Part shown: piece after piece, positions 26,558 through 36,921 of the stretch
Position numbering within the stretch: the stretch's first letter is position 1
Layout of the letters: every line of letters begins with the position of its first letter
Assembly: GCA_025927655.1 (NCBI GenBank)
Contig: JAICKY010000006.1
Location: 1-43,035, forward strand
Length of the DNA stretch: 43,035 nucleotides
Origin: Candidatus Saccharimonadota bacterium
Lineage (GTDB): Bacteria; Patescibacteriota; Saccharimonadia; Saccharimonadales; UBA4665
Direction: 5' to 3'
Notes under the pieces: generated by a model
The model's input: the letters and a program-made list of their open reading frames with translations, nothing else
The model's database searches: none
Told to the model about the DNA's origin: nothing
Made by a program: the position numbers and the translations under genes

Positions 26558-29500
26558 CTATTGCAAAACAACGTTGCCGGCACCAACCAGGGTCTGGATG
26601 CGCTCAAGTGAAGCCGGGTCGCTTGCCATGCGGGTAGGGAGCTTTACTGCCTGTTTGGCAGTGTCGGGACCAAGCACCAGCACGACCTCGCTTTCGCCCT
26701 GCTGCTCGTCTATGGCCATTTTGAGCGACTGAAGCATAGCATTGTCATCGCTTTTAGCCAGGCGGATGTACACGCGAACCGGTTTGGGGGCAGATTCGAC
26801 ACGTTCGGCCTTCGCCGCACTAACAGCGGCTGCTAGTGCGCTTCCTTTTCGCTTGCCAACTTTGAGTTCGCGCTGTTTGCGGCCTGTTTCTTGGTAGGCC
26901 GTAGCTTGTTCGTGCGTAACTTCACGGCCATCATCCACTAGAATCTTGCATTCGTCCGTCATGTTGCCGTCACGGTCTTTGGCGTTGATTTTGCCGCGAA
27001 CGATCACAATCCGATCCCGTTCCCACAACCCAATCGTCTGCTGGTATGTACTCGGAAACAGAATCAGTTCGGTCTCGCCAAATTCATCTTCTATCTTCAC
27101 AAAGGCCATTTTCTGGCCCTTTTTGGTCAGGATTTCACGCATATCCGTTACCAGCCCACCGATGACGACCGGCTTTCCGTCATGCTCGGGCTTCAGCATA
27201 TTCAGAGGAGTGGTCTGCTCTGCCAGTATCACGCTAAACGCCTCGAGCGGTTGCTGGCTCAGGTACAGCCCCATGAGTTCCCGCTCCCAGGTCAGCAGTT
27301 CGCGCGGGTTAATTTTGGTCGGCGGCATATCCAGTTTGAGTGTCGGCTTGGCAGTTACAACATCATCAATCACATTACCGAACAGATCCGTTTGGCCGCT
27401 GGCCCGCTCTTTGGACAAACGCTGCCCGTAGGCAACGATCATATCCATGTTGTGCAGCAGGGTTGAGCGGTCGCCAAAGCGGTCAAAAGCACCGGCCTTC
27501 ACCAGGCTGTCTATAGCCTTACGGTTTGCCTGGCGAGTATTCACATGGGTTATAAAATCTTCCAGCGAGCCAAACAGGCCCTCATCGGTCCGGGCACGAA
27601 TGATTTCATCGACCGCACCGCTTCCGACGTTCTTGATAGCATCCATACCAAAGCGAATTGCAGCCCGGCGATTGTCCGGGTTGTCTTTGTCGGGTACCAC
27701 AGCGAATTCGTGGAACGATTCATTGACGTCCGGCGGCAGCACGCTAATGCCCATTTTCTTACATTCCGACATCTCAATGCTCAGGCGGTCAGTGTCGTCA
27801 AAGTCGCTGGTCATCAGCGCAGCCATGAAGGCCGATGGATAGTGAGCTTTCAGATAGGCTGTCCAGTAGCTGGTCATGCCATAGCAGGCTGAATGTGACT
27901 TGTTGAAACAGTAGTCGGCAAACCCAAGCAGGTCCTTCCAGAATTTTTCAATCACTGGTTTTGGTACGCCGTTTGCTACTGCACCGTCTATAAATTTCAC
28001 CTGCATTTTCTGCATCACGTCGAGTTTCTTTTTACCGATGGCTTTACGGAGCGTGTCAGCTTCACCGCCGGTAAATCCACACACATCGCGGCTAATCTGC
28101 ATCACCTGTTCCTGGTACACCAGCACGCCGTAGGTGCTTTCCAGTGCCGATTTCATGAGCGGATGGGCGTAGCTCACAGCCTCCAGGCCGTTTTTACGGT
28201 GGATAAAACTATCGGTCAGCCCGGCGCTCAGCGGTCCTGGGCGGTAGAGCGCGCCCATGGCAATCACGTCATTAAATTCGGTTGGTTTCAGTTCGCGCAG
28301 GTAGCGTTTCATGCCGCTGGATTCAAACTGGAACACACCGGTCGTATCGCCGCGCCCCAGTAAAGCAAACGTTTCCGGATCATCCAGCGGGATCGAGCCA
28401 AGGTCTATATCCGTACCGTCAACACGTTTAATGATACGCAGCGTGTTTTTGATGATGGTCAAGTTGCTGAGGCCCAAAAAGTCCATCTTCAGCAGCCCCA
28501 GTTCTTCGACCTGGCCCATCGGGAACTGCACCGCCACCACACCCTTCTGTGCCATTTCGAGCGGCAGGTAGTTTACCAGTTCGGACGGTGCGATCACCAC
28601 GCCGCAAGCATGCACACCGTGGCTGCGTACGGTACCTTCCAGCGCAATTGCCATGTCTATCACCTGTTTGGAAACTTCATTAGTTTCGTATTCACGCTTC
28701 AGTTCGGGGTCGTCCACAATGCTCTTTTTCAGTGGAATGTGCCGCCCCTGCACCGGCTGCGGGATCATCTTGGCCAAACGATCAGCCTCGGAATACGGCA
28801 CCTGCATCACCCGTGACACGTCACGCACGGCAGCCCTGGCAGCCATCCGGCCAAAGGTCACGATATTAGAAACACGGTCATGACCATATTTGTCGGCACA
28901 ATATTGAATCACCTCGTCGCGTCGGGTATCCTGGATATCCACGTCGATATCCGGCATACTGATTCGGTCCGGGTTCAGGAAACGTTCAAACAGCAGTCCG
29001 TATTTAAGCGGGTCCAGGTCGGTAATATACAAGGCGTAAGCGATGATAGAACCGGCGGCGCTGCCCCGGCCAGGCCCAAAGATAATCCCCTGGTTCTTGC
29101 CCCAGTTGATAAAATCCTGCACGATGAGCATATAGCCGTTAAAGCCCATGCCATCGACCACCCCTAGTTCGTATTCGGCTCGCTCCAGCACATCTTGCGG
29201 CAGGCCTTCTTTCACCTGTTCGATCGTCAGATCGGTCGCCGCGCCGCGGTCGATATCCGCATAGCGTTCAGCCAGACCGCGGTACACCAGCTTATCCAGG
29301 TACGTCTTTTCGTTTTCGCCGTCCGGCACGGGGAACTTCGGGATTAATATCTTGCCCAGCTCAATTGTTACGTTACACCGGTCTGCAATCGCTTTGGTGT
29401 TGGTAATAACCTCTGGATGATCTTTTCCCCACCGTTTAATGAGTTCCCCGGGCGCTTCCACATGCAACGGGTAGTTTTTGAGGCTCATACGCTTTTCGTC

Positions 29501-30226
29501 GGCCAGGAACGCGCCTGTGCCCACACACAGGAGAATTTCGTGGGCATCTTGGTCGGCGTGCTTCAGGTAGTGGGCATCACATGTCACGACCACCGGAATA
29601 TCCAATTCTTTTCCTAGTCTAAGGACTTGCTCGTTGATGTGCTGCTGCTCGGCACTATGCAGTGGGTTTTCAGGATGGCCGTGGTCTTGGATTTCCAGAT
29701 AGTACCTATCGCCAAACACACTCTTGTACCAGCTAGCGATTTCTTTGGCCTTGGCAAAGTCTTCTTCCTTGAGCGCGCTGCCTACCTCTCCACCCATACA
29801 AGCACTGAGCGCAATGATGCCCTCGTTGTACTGTTCGAGCAGTTCGTGGTCGATACGCGGGAAGTAATACACCCCGTGCAGGTTGGCAGTGGTACTCAAC
29901 TGCATCAGGTTCTGATAGCCCTGGTTATTCATGGCCAGCAATATTAAGTGATACCGGTTTTTGTCTTTTTGGGGGTCTTTATCGGTGTGGCGCCGCGCCG
30001 CCACGTATGTCTCTATACCAATCAGCGGTTTTATCTCTTTGGCGGTGGCTTCTTTGTAAAATTCAATCGCCCCGGAAAGCGTACCGTGGTCGGTCATGGC
30101 AACTGCTTCCATACCCGATTCTTTGGCAAAGTTAACTAGCTCGGGGATCTTTGTAAGTCCGTCGAGCAAGCTGTACTGCGTATGGTTGTGCAAATGCACA
30201 TAATCGGATGGCTTCAAATCAGCCAT
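26558..30226 (-). CDS. dnaE: DNA polymerase III alpha subunit
   Basis: PHP domain start VHLHNHTQYSLLDGLTKI, GPGRGSAAGSIIAYAL, PDIDVDIQDTRRDEV, C-terminal OB fold; SD AGAGGT. Confidence 0.97.
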   Translation of the reverse strand: MADLKPSDYVHLHNHTQYSLLDGLTKIPELVNFAKESGMEAVAMTDHGTLSGAIEFYKEATAKEIKPLIGIETYVAARRHTDKDPQKDKNRYHLILLAMNNQGYQNLMQLSTTANLHGVYYFPRIDHELLEQYNEGIIALSACMGGEVGSALKEEDFAKAKEIASWYKSVFGDRYYLEIQDHGHPENPLHSAEQQHINEQVLRLGKELDIPVVVTCDAHYLKHADQDAHEILLCVGTGAFLADEKRMSLKNYPLHVEAPGELIKRWGKDHPEVITNTKAIADRCNVTIELGKILIPKFPVPDGENEKTYLDKLVYRGLAERYADIDRGAATDLTIEQVKEGLPQDVLERAEYELGVVDGMGFNGYMLIVQDFINWGKNQGIIFGPGRGSAAGSIIAYALYITDLDPLKYGLLFERFLNPDRISMPDIDVDIQDTRRDEVIQYCADKYGHDRVSNIVTFGRMAARAAVRDVSRVMQVPYSEADRLAKMIPQPVQGRHIPLKKSIVDDPELKREYETNEVSKQVIDMAIALEGTVRSHGVHACGVVIAPSELVNYLPLEMAQKGVVAVQFPMGQVEELGLLKMDFLGLSNLTIIKNTLRIIKRVDGTDIDLGSIPLDDPETFALLGRGDTTGVFQFESSGMKRYLRELKPTEFNDVIAMGALYRPGPLSAGLTDSFIHRKNGLEAVSYAHPLMKSALESTYGVLVYQEQVMQISRDVCGFTGGEADTLRKAIGKKKLDVMQKMQVKFIDGAVANGVPKPVIEKFWKDLLGFADYCFNKSHSACYGMTSYWTAYLKAHYPSAFMAALMTSDFDDTDRLSIEMSECKKMGISVLPPDVNESFHEFAVVPDKDNPDNRRAAIRFGMDAIKNVGSGAVDEIIRARTDEGLFGSLEDFITHVNTRQANRKAIDSLVKAGAFDRFGDRSTLLHNMDMIVAYGQRLSKERASGQTDLFGNVIDDVVTAKPTLKLDMPPTKINPRELLTWERELMGLYLSQQPLEAFSVILAEQTTPLNMLKPEHDGKPVVIGGLVTDMREILTKKGQKMAFVKIEDEFGETELILFPSTYQQTIGLWERDRIVIVRGKINAKDRDGNMTDECKILVDDGREVTHEQATAYQETGRKQRELKVGKRKGSALAAAVSAAKAERVESAPKPVRVYIRLAKSDDNAMLQSLKMAIDEQQGESEVVLVLGPDTAKQAVKLPTRMASDPASLERIQTLVGAGNVVLQ

Positions 30227-30371
30227 AAACTGTTACCTCTCATGTCTCATAAAATTATACTATTTTAGACCAGCATAAGCAGCATATTACGGGGCAGATT
30301 GTGTATTACACATCACGCGCCGTCCTCCCGATAGTCTATAATTGCAATACGATTACTGAGGACTTGCTGAA

Positions 30372-31355
30372 ATGGCAGCGTATGTGACTTTTATTATTGG
30401 TAATGGCCTTGATTTATCCTTAGGACTTAAAACCTCTTACAAGGATTTTTACGAGTACGCTCAGGCGCAGCAGTGGCATCCCCAAAACAGGATTTACACC
30501 CAAATAAAGGAAAACCCGGAGACGTGGTCCGACTTTGAGCTGGCATTAGGCACGTACACCCACTACATCCAAAAGCTGCCGGAAAAGGACCAAGCAAAAG
30601 AGGCGAATGACCTCCACGAGGAGCTGGAAGAAATCCGGCAGGATTTGGCGGCATACCTGCGTTTGCAGGAAGGCTCCGTGGAAAACTTACCTGATAAGTT
30701 CAGTTTCAGCCTTGCCGGCGATGGTTTTTTTGATGAGTTGCGAGTAGGCCAGCGCGAAAGAATACAGAGTTTACTGTCGGCCAGGCCGGTACACATTGAT
30801 TTTATAACACTAAACTACACAAAAACGCTCGAAAAAATCATTTCAGACCGAACACTCACAAACAACAGTTGGGGTTTCAGGTTTAGGGCGCCGCTCCACA
30901 TCCACGGCAACCTTTCACAGGACCTAACGCTCGGGCTGAGCGAGGAATCGCAGCTTTTTTCGGGCATGTCTACTCAGGAAAAAGACGACCTCATCAAACC
31001 AACCTTGATAGCCTCCATGTACGATGGAAGGCTTGCCGTACTACAGCAGGCTATCAACCGCAGTTCGTTGCTGGTATTTTTTGGAACGTCCATCGGCGAA
31101 ACAGATAAATATTTGTGGACTTACGCTATTGACTGGCTGTTGGGCCACCCGGCCCGCCACATCATAATTCACAAGTACGATAGGAACTATACGGAAAGCA
31201 CTGAACTCTCATCAAGAAAACAGAAGCAGTTTAGAAACAAAGTACAGAACAAACTCTTGGACCACGTACAGCTGGACGAAAGCCTAAAGGAATCACTAAA
31301 AGAGCGGATTCTGGTGATTCACAATACCAAAAGGTTGTTCGTACCTAAGGATTAG
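30372..31355 (+). CDS. AbiH-family abortive-infection protein
   Basis: IIGNGLDLSLGLKTSYKDFYEY at the N-terminus, FITLNYTKTLEKI, PLHIHGNL, FFGTSIGETDKYLW: AbiH-like motif order. Confidence 0.75.
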   Translation: MAAYVTFIIGNGLDLSLGLKTSYKDFYEYAQAQQWHPQNRIYTQIKENPETWSDFELALGTYTHYIQKLPEKDQAKEANDLHEELEEIRQDLAAYLRLQEGSVENLPDKFSFSLAGDGFFDELRVGQRERIQSLLSARPVHIDFITLNYTKTLEKIISDRTLTNNSWGFRFRAPLHIHGNLSQDLTLGLSEESQLFSGMSTQEKDDLIKPTLIASMYDGRLAVLQQAINRSSLLVFFGTSIGETDKYLWTYAIDWLLGHPARHIIIHKYDRNYTESTELSSRKQKQFRNKVQNKLLDHVQLDESLKESLKERILVIHNTKRLFVPKD

Positions 31356-31428
31356 GCGCGAGAAGACAGGCATCTACCAAACTAGGGCTAGCCAGGAAAG
31401 TACCTGGCTCTGGCATTGGTACTCTTAT

Positions 31429-31848
31429 TTACTTATGCAGGAAATCGCGGAGGTGCTCGATAGCTTTTGTAGCGTCATTGATAGCCCGCTTCAGATCTTT
31501 GTCTTCCGCTTCGCCGTCATGCAATGCGCTCAGCACTTCGCGCGCTTTTTGCTTCGCATCGCGCCCCTCTTCCAGCACGCTGTGGACTTCTTTGCTGTTA
31601 CGGAATGATGTTATCCGGTCGCTGACTTCATCAATCATGTCTGAAAGCTCGGTGTGCAGCTTTTTCAGCTCCTTTTCGGCAGCAGCGTAGGTTTCGTTGG
31701 CCTTGGTTTTAATAGCGTCGCGAGTCTCTTTGCCGCTCTTGGGAGCCGTGAGGATTCCAGCCAGATAGCCTACCACCGCAGTCAGGGCAGCGCCAATTGC
31801 GAACTTCTTTACCAGCTCTTGTTTTTCTTCACGATGAGTCCTAAACAT
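31429..31848 (-). CDS. YtxH-like protein (N-terminal TM + coiled coil)
   Basis: KKFAIGAALTAVVGYLAGILTAPKSGKETRDAIKTKA. Confidence 0.8.
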   Translation of the reverse strand: MFRTHREEKQELVKKFAIGAALTAVVGYLAGILTAPKSGKETRDAIKTKANETYAAAEKELKKLHTELSDMIDEVSDRITSFRNSKEVHSVLEEGRDAKQKAREVLSALHDGEAEDKDLKRAINDATKAIEHLRDFLHK

Positions 31849-31850
31849 AC

Positions 31851-32108
31851 CTAGTCCTTCTTCCCTTTCGCGTTAATAGTAGCCATAAATTTGAGTAACA
31901 TGCGCAGCATGCCCGCAGCGCCAGCATTACGGCGCAGCGTTTCACCCAATTCCTCCGCGCTATCTACCAGCTGCTCGCCTTTGGTGGCTATCTGACGCAG
32001 GCTCTTCAGCAGCCGCAGCACCAAAGAGACGGCAATAATAGAGAGGATAAGAAATATACCGAGCAGGGAGCCGAGGACAATGACGAGGACATCAAATGCT
32101 GTATTCAT
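31851..32108 (-). CDS. Small single-TM membrane protein upstream of YtxH
   Basis: MNTAFDVLVIVLGSLLGIFLILSIIAVSLVLRLL. ATG 32108 sits 6 nt after extended -10 TGCTATATT. Confidence 0.65.
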   Translation of the reverse strand: MNTAFDVLVIVLGSLLGIFLILSIIAVSLVLRLLKSLRQIATKGEQLVDSAEELGETLRRNAGAAGMLRMLLKFMATINAKGKKD

Positions 32109-32168
32109 ATGATAAATATAGCACAATCGCATCAGAGCGCAGCAGTCAACTTTCTAACACTGCCTAGT

Positions 32169-33065
32169 TTAATCTTTTAATTTTGTAGCAATATAGGCGC
32201 GCAGCTCAGGCCCAAGCTCGTCATGTGCCAACCCAAAATCGATAACCGTTTTCATGTATTCCAGCTTGTCACCGGTGTCGTAGCGCTTGCTGTTCTGCAT
32301 AAGGCACCCGTAAAAATTGTGGCCGTCGGCCAACATCGGCTGCACCAGGCTGTCTGTTACGTAAAACTCCGTGTCTTCCGGCAGGCTATCCAAACCCCGT
32401 TCCAGATATTCAAAAACGCTAGGGGTAAACAGATAGCCGCCCACGCTGGCAAAATCTGACGGCGCTTTGTCCTTGCCTGGTTTTTCGACAATGGCGTTCA
32501 TTTTCAGCACATCATCACGCATCCGTTCGCCGCCTAGTATTCCATAGCGTTCAAAATCAATATCGTTTGTCACCTGTACGCATGGCAGGATACCGCCCTG
32601 GAACTCATCATACAGTGTTATCATCTGCTGAAATGCATTGGGCGTGGCTACAGTCAGATCGTCTGCGTAGGCATAGATAAATGGTTCATTGCCTATAAGG
32701 TGCGCTGCATTCAGAATGGGAGTCGCGTTTCCATACGGTCCTTTTTGACGGACATACACGAAGTTGGCCAGGCCCGCAATTGTTTCCAGTTCATCGATAT
32801 AATGCTGCTTTTTCGGTCCGCCAGCCCGCAAGTTGTTCAGTAAGTCTTCGTTTGGCATGTCAAAATGATCTTCGATAGCCCGTTTATTGCTTGACCCCAC
32901 GATGATGATGTCTTTAATGCCAGCCGCCACCAGGTCTTCGACGATGTACTGGATGATCGGCTTGTCTATAATCGGCAGCATTTCCTTCGGCATAGCCTTG
33001 GTCTGTGGCAAAAAACGCGTACCAAACCCTGCTGCTGCTATTACTGCCTTTGTTACTTTAGTCAT
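32169..33065 (-). CDS. galU: UTP--glucose-1-phosphate uridylyltransferase
   Basis: KAVIAAAGFGTRFLPQTKAMPKEMLPIIDKPIIQYIVED, YAYADDLT, IVEKPGKDKAPS. Confidence 0.93.
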   Translation of the reverse strand: MTKVTKAVIAAAGFGTRFLPQTKAMPKEMLPIIDKPIIQYIVEDLVAAGIKDIIIVGSSNKRAIEDHFDMPNEDLLNNLRAGGPKKQHYIDELETIAGLANFVYVRQKGPYGNATPILNAAHLIGNEPFIYAYADDLTVATPNAFQQMITLYDEFQGGILPCVQVTNDIDFERYGILGGERMRDDVLKMNAIVEKPGKDKAPSDFASVGGYLFTPSVFEYLERGLDSLPEDTEFYVTDSLVQPMLADGHNFYGCLMQNSKRYDTGDKLEYMKTVIDFGLAHDELGPELRAYIATKLKD

Positions 33066-33625
33066 GCTGCGGTCTCCTTCATATTCACAAATTCGGTAAT
33101 TTCGCGTACTATCGCATCATAGCCGTCGGTATCCAGGTGCGTAGTGTCAATTCTAATTGTTTTCCCGATTGCCAGAGGCCGGTATCGTTCTTCGTCAATT
33201 GCATCATCAATTTTCAGGAGCCCATCGACATGACCTTCATGCCGATCACCATTCTCTAGGCGCGTAGTATTGCGCTTGGTTCTTGTATCGATATCGGTAA
33301 AACAATAGAATTCCAAAGCTGTACTGTTTGTTCTATCACAGACTTGCGAGAGCACATCGGCTGCAAAATCCGCCCAGAATGCGTTTTCAACGAGTATATC
33401 TTTCCCCTCGGCCAACATGGTTTCAGCATAAACATACAACATGTCAACCGAGGCTCGTCCAATTACGCGAGACCACTCTCTGTCGCCAGTTCCTAATGTA
33501 TCGAACAAAAATTCCTTGAGATCGTCTTTCCCGAGCATCGGTAATTCAAGCTTTTTCTGCAAGTATTTTACTAAGGTTGTTTTGCCGCTTGCCGGTTTAC
33601 CGTTTACGATAATGAGTTTCGGCAT
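33062..33625 (-). CDS. P-loop kinase / AAA family ATPase
   Basis: LIIVNGKPASGKTTLVKYLQKKL (Walker A), 4-nt overlap with galU. Confidence 0.8.
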   Translation of the reverse strand: MPKLIIVNGKPASGKTTLVKYLQKKLELPMLGKDDLKEFLFDTLGTGDREWSRVIGRASVDMLYVYAETMLAEGKDILVENAFWADFAADVLSQVCDRTNSTALEFYCFTDIDTRTKRNTTRLENGDRHEGHVDGLLKIDDAIDEERYRPLAIGKTIRIDTTHLDTDGYDAIVREITEFVNMKETAA

Positions 33626-33635
33626 TACGACGCTC

Positions 33636-35081
33636 TTACATTCCCAGCTGTTTTTTAATGAGGTCCGTAGCGAGGGCCGGATTTGCCTTGCCCTGGGACA
33701 GCTTCATAACCTGGCCCACCAGGAAGCCTATGGCTTTCATTTCGCCGTTTTTTACGTCTTCGGCAGCCTTGGCGTTATCGGCAAGCACCTGCGCAACGAT
33801 TTTGGCGATCTCGCCTTCATCGCTTACCTGCAGCAGGTTCTTTTCGGCAGCAACCACTTCGGGGTCTTTGCCTGTTTTTAGCACTTCGGCGAGCACTTCT
33901 TTGGCGGCCGTGGAGCTGAGTTTATTGCCTTCCACCATTTGTGAGAGTTTGATCAATTGTTCTTCGGGTGCCTTCACCTCTGTTTCGGTACCAGCTTCGC
34001 CGTCATCCGATTGAGGTTGCAATAGCCAAAATGCCACGCGTTTAGCGTGCGGCCCGCCTGCGGCTTCGTAGACGTGTTTGATGGTCATAGCTGTGTCTGG
34101 TACGGCTATGATGTCGCTGGTCGTTTTGGCGTCTATGCCAATTTCTGACAAGATACGGCGATAGTCGTCAGGCAGTGCCGGCATACTAGCCTTGATTTCG
34201 TCAATATAGCTTTGCTCCAGCACAATTGGCGGCAGGTCCGGGTCAGGCATGTAGCGGTAATCGTGCGCGTCTTCTTTGGTGCGCTGACTGAAAGTTTTGA
34301 GCCCTGTGTCGTCCCACCCGCGTGTTTCCTGCACGATTTCGCCGCCGTCTTCAAGTACCTGGATCTGGCGTTCTACTTCGTAGTCTACCGCCCGCTCTAT
34401 ACTGCGGAAGCTGTTCAGGTTCTTGGTCTCGGTGCGCGTGCCTAACTGGTCGGTTTTGCTTACCGAAACGTTCACATCGAAGCGCATGTTGCCGTAGTAC
34501 AAATTTGCTTCGGACACATCGGCGTATTTCATCCGCAGCCAGAGTTCACGGGCATAGGCTTTTGCCTCTGCTGCGCTGTGCATATCCGGTTCGCTCACAA
34601 TTTCCAGCAGCGGCGTTCCGGCGCGGTTTAGATCTACCAAACTATAGTCACCACCGGCCGGGTGGGTACTTTTGCCAGCATCGGATTCCATGTGCGCCCG
34701 AGTAATGCCGATGGTTTTCCGCTCGCCAGCCACCTCAATTGCAATAGAACCGCCAAGCACAATCGGCTCGTCGAACTGAGTTATCTGGTAGCCCATGGGC
34801 AGGTCAGGATAAAAATAATGCTTGCGGTCGAACTTGCTGAATTTCTGCGGTTCGCTGTTCAGTGCGAACGCAGCCCGGCAAGCCAAGCGGACCGCTTCTT
34901 TGTTGAGCACCGGCAATGCGCCCGGCAGGCCAAAATCTATGTGGTTTACCAGTGTGTTTGGAGCCGCTTCGCGGGCGTCGTTATCGGCCGCGCTGAACAA
35001 CTTTGTCTTCGTTTTGAACTGGACATGGCACTCTATGCCAATCGTAACGGTGTATTGCCTCCGTGTATCTTCGCTAGCCAT
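33636..35081 (-). CDS. gatB: Asp/Glu-tRNA(Asn/Gln) amidotransferase subunit B
   Basis: TIGIECHVQFKTKTKLFS, DFGLPGALPVLN, KHYFYPDLPMGYQITQ, C-terminal YqeY-like tail. Confidence 0.97.
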   Translation of the reverse strand: MASEDTRRQYTVTIGIECHVQFKTKTKLFSAADNDAREAAPNTLVNHIDFGLPGALPVLNKEAVRLACRAAFALNSEPQKFSKFDRKHYFYPDLPMGYQITQFDEPIVLGGSIAIEVAGERKTIGITRAHMESDAGKSTHPAGGDYSLVDLNRAGTPLLEIVSEPDMHSAAEAKAYARELWLRMKYADVSEANLYYGNMRFDVNVSVSKTDQLGTRTETKNLNSFRSIERAVDYEVERQIQVLEDGGEIVQETRGWDDTGLKTFSQRTKEDAHDYRYMPDPDLPPIVLEQSYIDEIKASMPALPDDYRRILSEIGIDAKTTSDIIAVPDTAMTIKHVYEAAGGPHAKRVAFWLLQPQSDDGEAGTETEVKAPEEQLIKLSQMVEGNKLSSTAAKEVLAEVLKTGKDPEVVAAEKNLLQVSDEGEIAKIVAQVLADNAKAAEDVKNGEMKAIGFLVGQVMKLSQGKANPALATDLIKKQLGM

Positions 35082-35491
35082 TACAGCGCTCCCAGATCTT
35101 TCAGCGCGCCGCGGATACCGATAAGCGCGTCTTTGACATCCCGCTCGCTCAGTTTGACGTTGTTTTCGTGCACCAAGCGGTTGCGTAGCTTGTGGCCGTA
35201 CCAGACTTCGTCGTTGCTCTTTATGTCACGCTGAGCACTTACTAAACGCTCACCCATAGTCTTACCTTTGTACTTGCTGCGTTTGAGCGCGTCGTCCAGT
35301 AGTTTATCGGCATCTATAACTGCCAGTGGCCAAGTGGATTTGTCTTTGCAGAGCTTTTGCAGTTCCTGCCAGCGCTCCTGGTAGTACGCCTGGTTGAGCG
35401 CCTTGGGCTTGCGGCGCAGTAAAAAGCCGGTACCGGAAATCAGAATAAGTATGATGACAATGGCAGCAATAGCCAGATAGGTTTCGCTCAT
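35081..35491 (-). CDS. Membrane-anchored protein with HEPN-like C-terminus, between gatA and gatB
   Basis: N-terminal TM (TYLAIAAIVIILILISGTGFLL), C-terminal WYGHKLRNRLVHENNVKLSERDVKDALIGIRGALKDLG containing RNxxxH. Confidence 0.6.
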   Translation of the reverse strand: MSETYLAIAAIVIILILISGTGFLLRRKPKALNQAYYQERWQELQKLCKDKSTWPLAVIDADKLLDDALKRSKYKGKTMGERLVSAQRDIKSNDEVWYGHKLRNRLVHENNVKLSERDVKDALIGIRGALKDLGAL

Positions 35492-36921
35492 GTTAGTAGC
35501 TCCTCGGCTGCACGTGCCACCGATAGTAATTCCCTATCAGCGCGCTGCGGAGCTATCAGCTGCAAGCCAACCGGCAGGCCTTCGGCCGTACCACAGGGGA
35601 TACTTATGGCGGGCACACCGGCCATGTTCACTGCCACCGTCATGATGTCGGTCAGGTACATTTGAAGCGGGTCGTTGGCATTTTCGCCAATTTTGAATGC
35701 GGTCATTGGTGCGGTAGGGCCAACCAGAAAATCAACCGATTCAAAAGCCTTCGCAAAATCGTTGATAATTTTCGTGCGGACAGTTTGCGCCTTTTTGTAG
35801 TACGCGTCGTAATAGCCGCTGCTTAGAACATAGGTGCCCATCATGATGCGCCGCTTGGCTTCTTTGCCGAAGCCAATCTCACGGGTTTTCGTGTAGCTTT
35901 CGTCCAGGTTTTTGGCGTCTGCATAGCTAAAACCATACCGTTGGCCGTCGTACCGGCTCAGGTTGCTGCTGACCTCTGCCGGACAAATGATGTAATAGAC
36001 AGCCAGCGCCAGCGGCAGTGACGGCAGACTAAGTTCCTGAACCTCGGCCCCAGCCTGTTTGATCTGCTCTATTGCTGCTTCAACGCACCCACGCACACCG
36101 GGCTGCATGCCATCGCCCATATATTCTTTTATGACGCCGATTTTTTTACCGGCCAAGCTACTGGCAGAGACAACGTAGCCCTGATCATCCTGGTCGATAG
36201 TCGTGCTGTCCAGCTCGTCTTTTCCGGCTGTTACATCAACGATTAGCGCTGCGTCTTCCACCGAAGACGCGAGCGGGCCGATACTGTCCAAGCTGCTCCC
36301 CATTGCTACTACGCCGCTGCGGCTTACCAACCCATAGGTTGGCTTGTAGCCAACGGTGCCCGTAAAGCTGGCTGGCAAACGAATGGAGCCGCCGGTGTCG
36401 CTGCCTAGCGCGAACGGGGCAAGGTTCAAGGCCACGCTAGCAGCTGATCCGCCAGAGGAACCACCAGGCACGCGCGTTTCATCGTGCGGGTTTTTGGTGG
36501 TGAAAAAGTCTGAGTTTTCGGTACTGGACCCGTGTGCAAAGGCGTCCAGGTTGGCCTTGGCAACACAAATGGCGTCTTCGGCCTCCAGCTTTTCGATAAC
36601 GGTTGACTGGTACGGCGCAGCAAAGCCTTTTAGGATATTGCTGGCGGCAGTGGTGTCAGCACCAAATACCAGGAAGTTATCTTTGGCGATGAATGGCACG
36701 CCCGCCAGGCGGCCAGCGTTTTCACCGGCAGCAATTTTGGCATCAATAGCCTTTGCCCGCTCACGCGCCCGGTCGGCCGTGGTAGCAACAATAGCTTTGA
36801 ATGATTCATTCCCGGCAATCAGGCCGAGTGATTTTTCTACCAGGTCGACAGCCTTCAGTTCGCCGCTCTGCACCTTGGCGGCAATAGTATCAATAGGTTC
36901 CCAAACGGCCATACTACCCAA
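35488..36921 (-). CDS. gatA: Asp/Glu-tRNA(Asn/Gln) amidotransferase subunit A
   Basis: Amidase signature: IAKDNFLVFG, PGGSSGGSAASVALNLAPFALGSDTGGSIRLPASFTGTVGYKPTYG. Confidence 0.97.
   Translation of the reverse strand: MGSMAVWEPIDTIAAKVQSGELKAVDLVEKSLGLIAGNESFKAIVATTADRARERAKAIDAKIAAGENAGRLAGVPFIAKDNFLVFGADTTAASNILKGFAAPYQSTVIEKLEAEDAICVAKANLDAFAHGSSTENSDFFTTKNPHDETRVPGGSSGGSAASVALNLAPFALGSDTGGSIRLPASFTGTVGYKPTYGLVSRSGVVAMGSSLDSIGPLASSVEDAALIVDVTAGKDELDSTTIDQDDQGYVVSASSLAGKKIGVIKEYMGDGMQPGVRGCVEAAIEQIKQAGAEVQELSLPSLPLALAVYYIICPAEVSSNLSRYDGQRYGFSYADAKNLDESYTKTREIGFGKEAKRRIMMGTYVLSSGYYDAYYKKAQTVRTKIINDFAKAFESVDFLVGPTAPMTAFKIGENANDPLQMYLTDIMTVAVNMAGVPAISIPCGTAEGLPVGLQLIAPQRADRELLSVARAAEELLT

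Noticed and set aside
31390-31409. AGCCAGG-AAAGTA-CCTGGCT as a terminator between abiH and ytxH
   Set aside because: 7-bp stem without a U-tract on either side; too weak to call.
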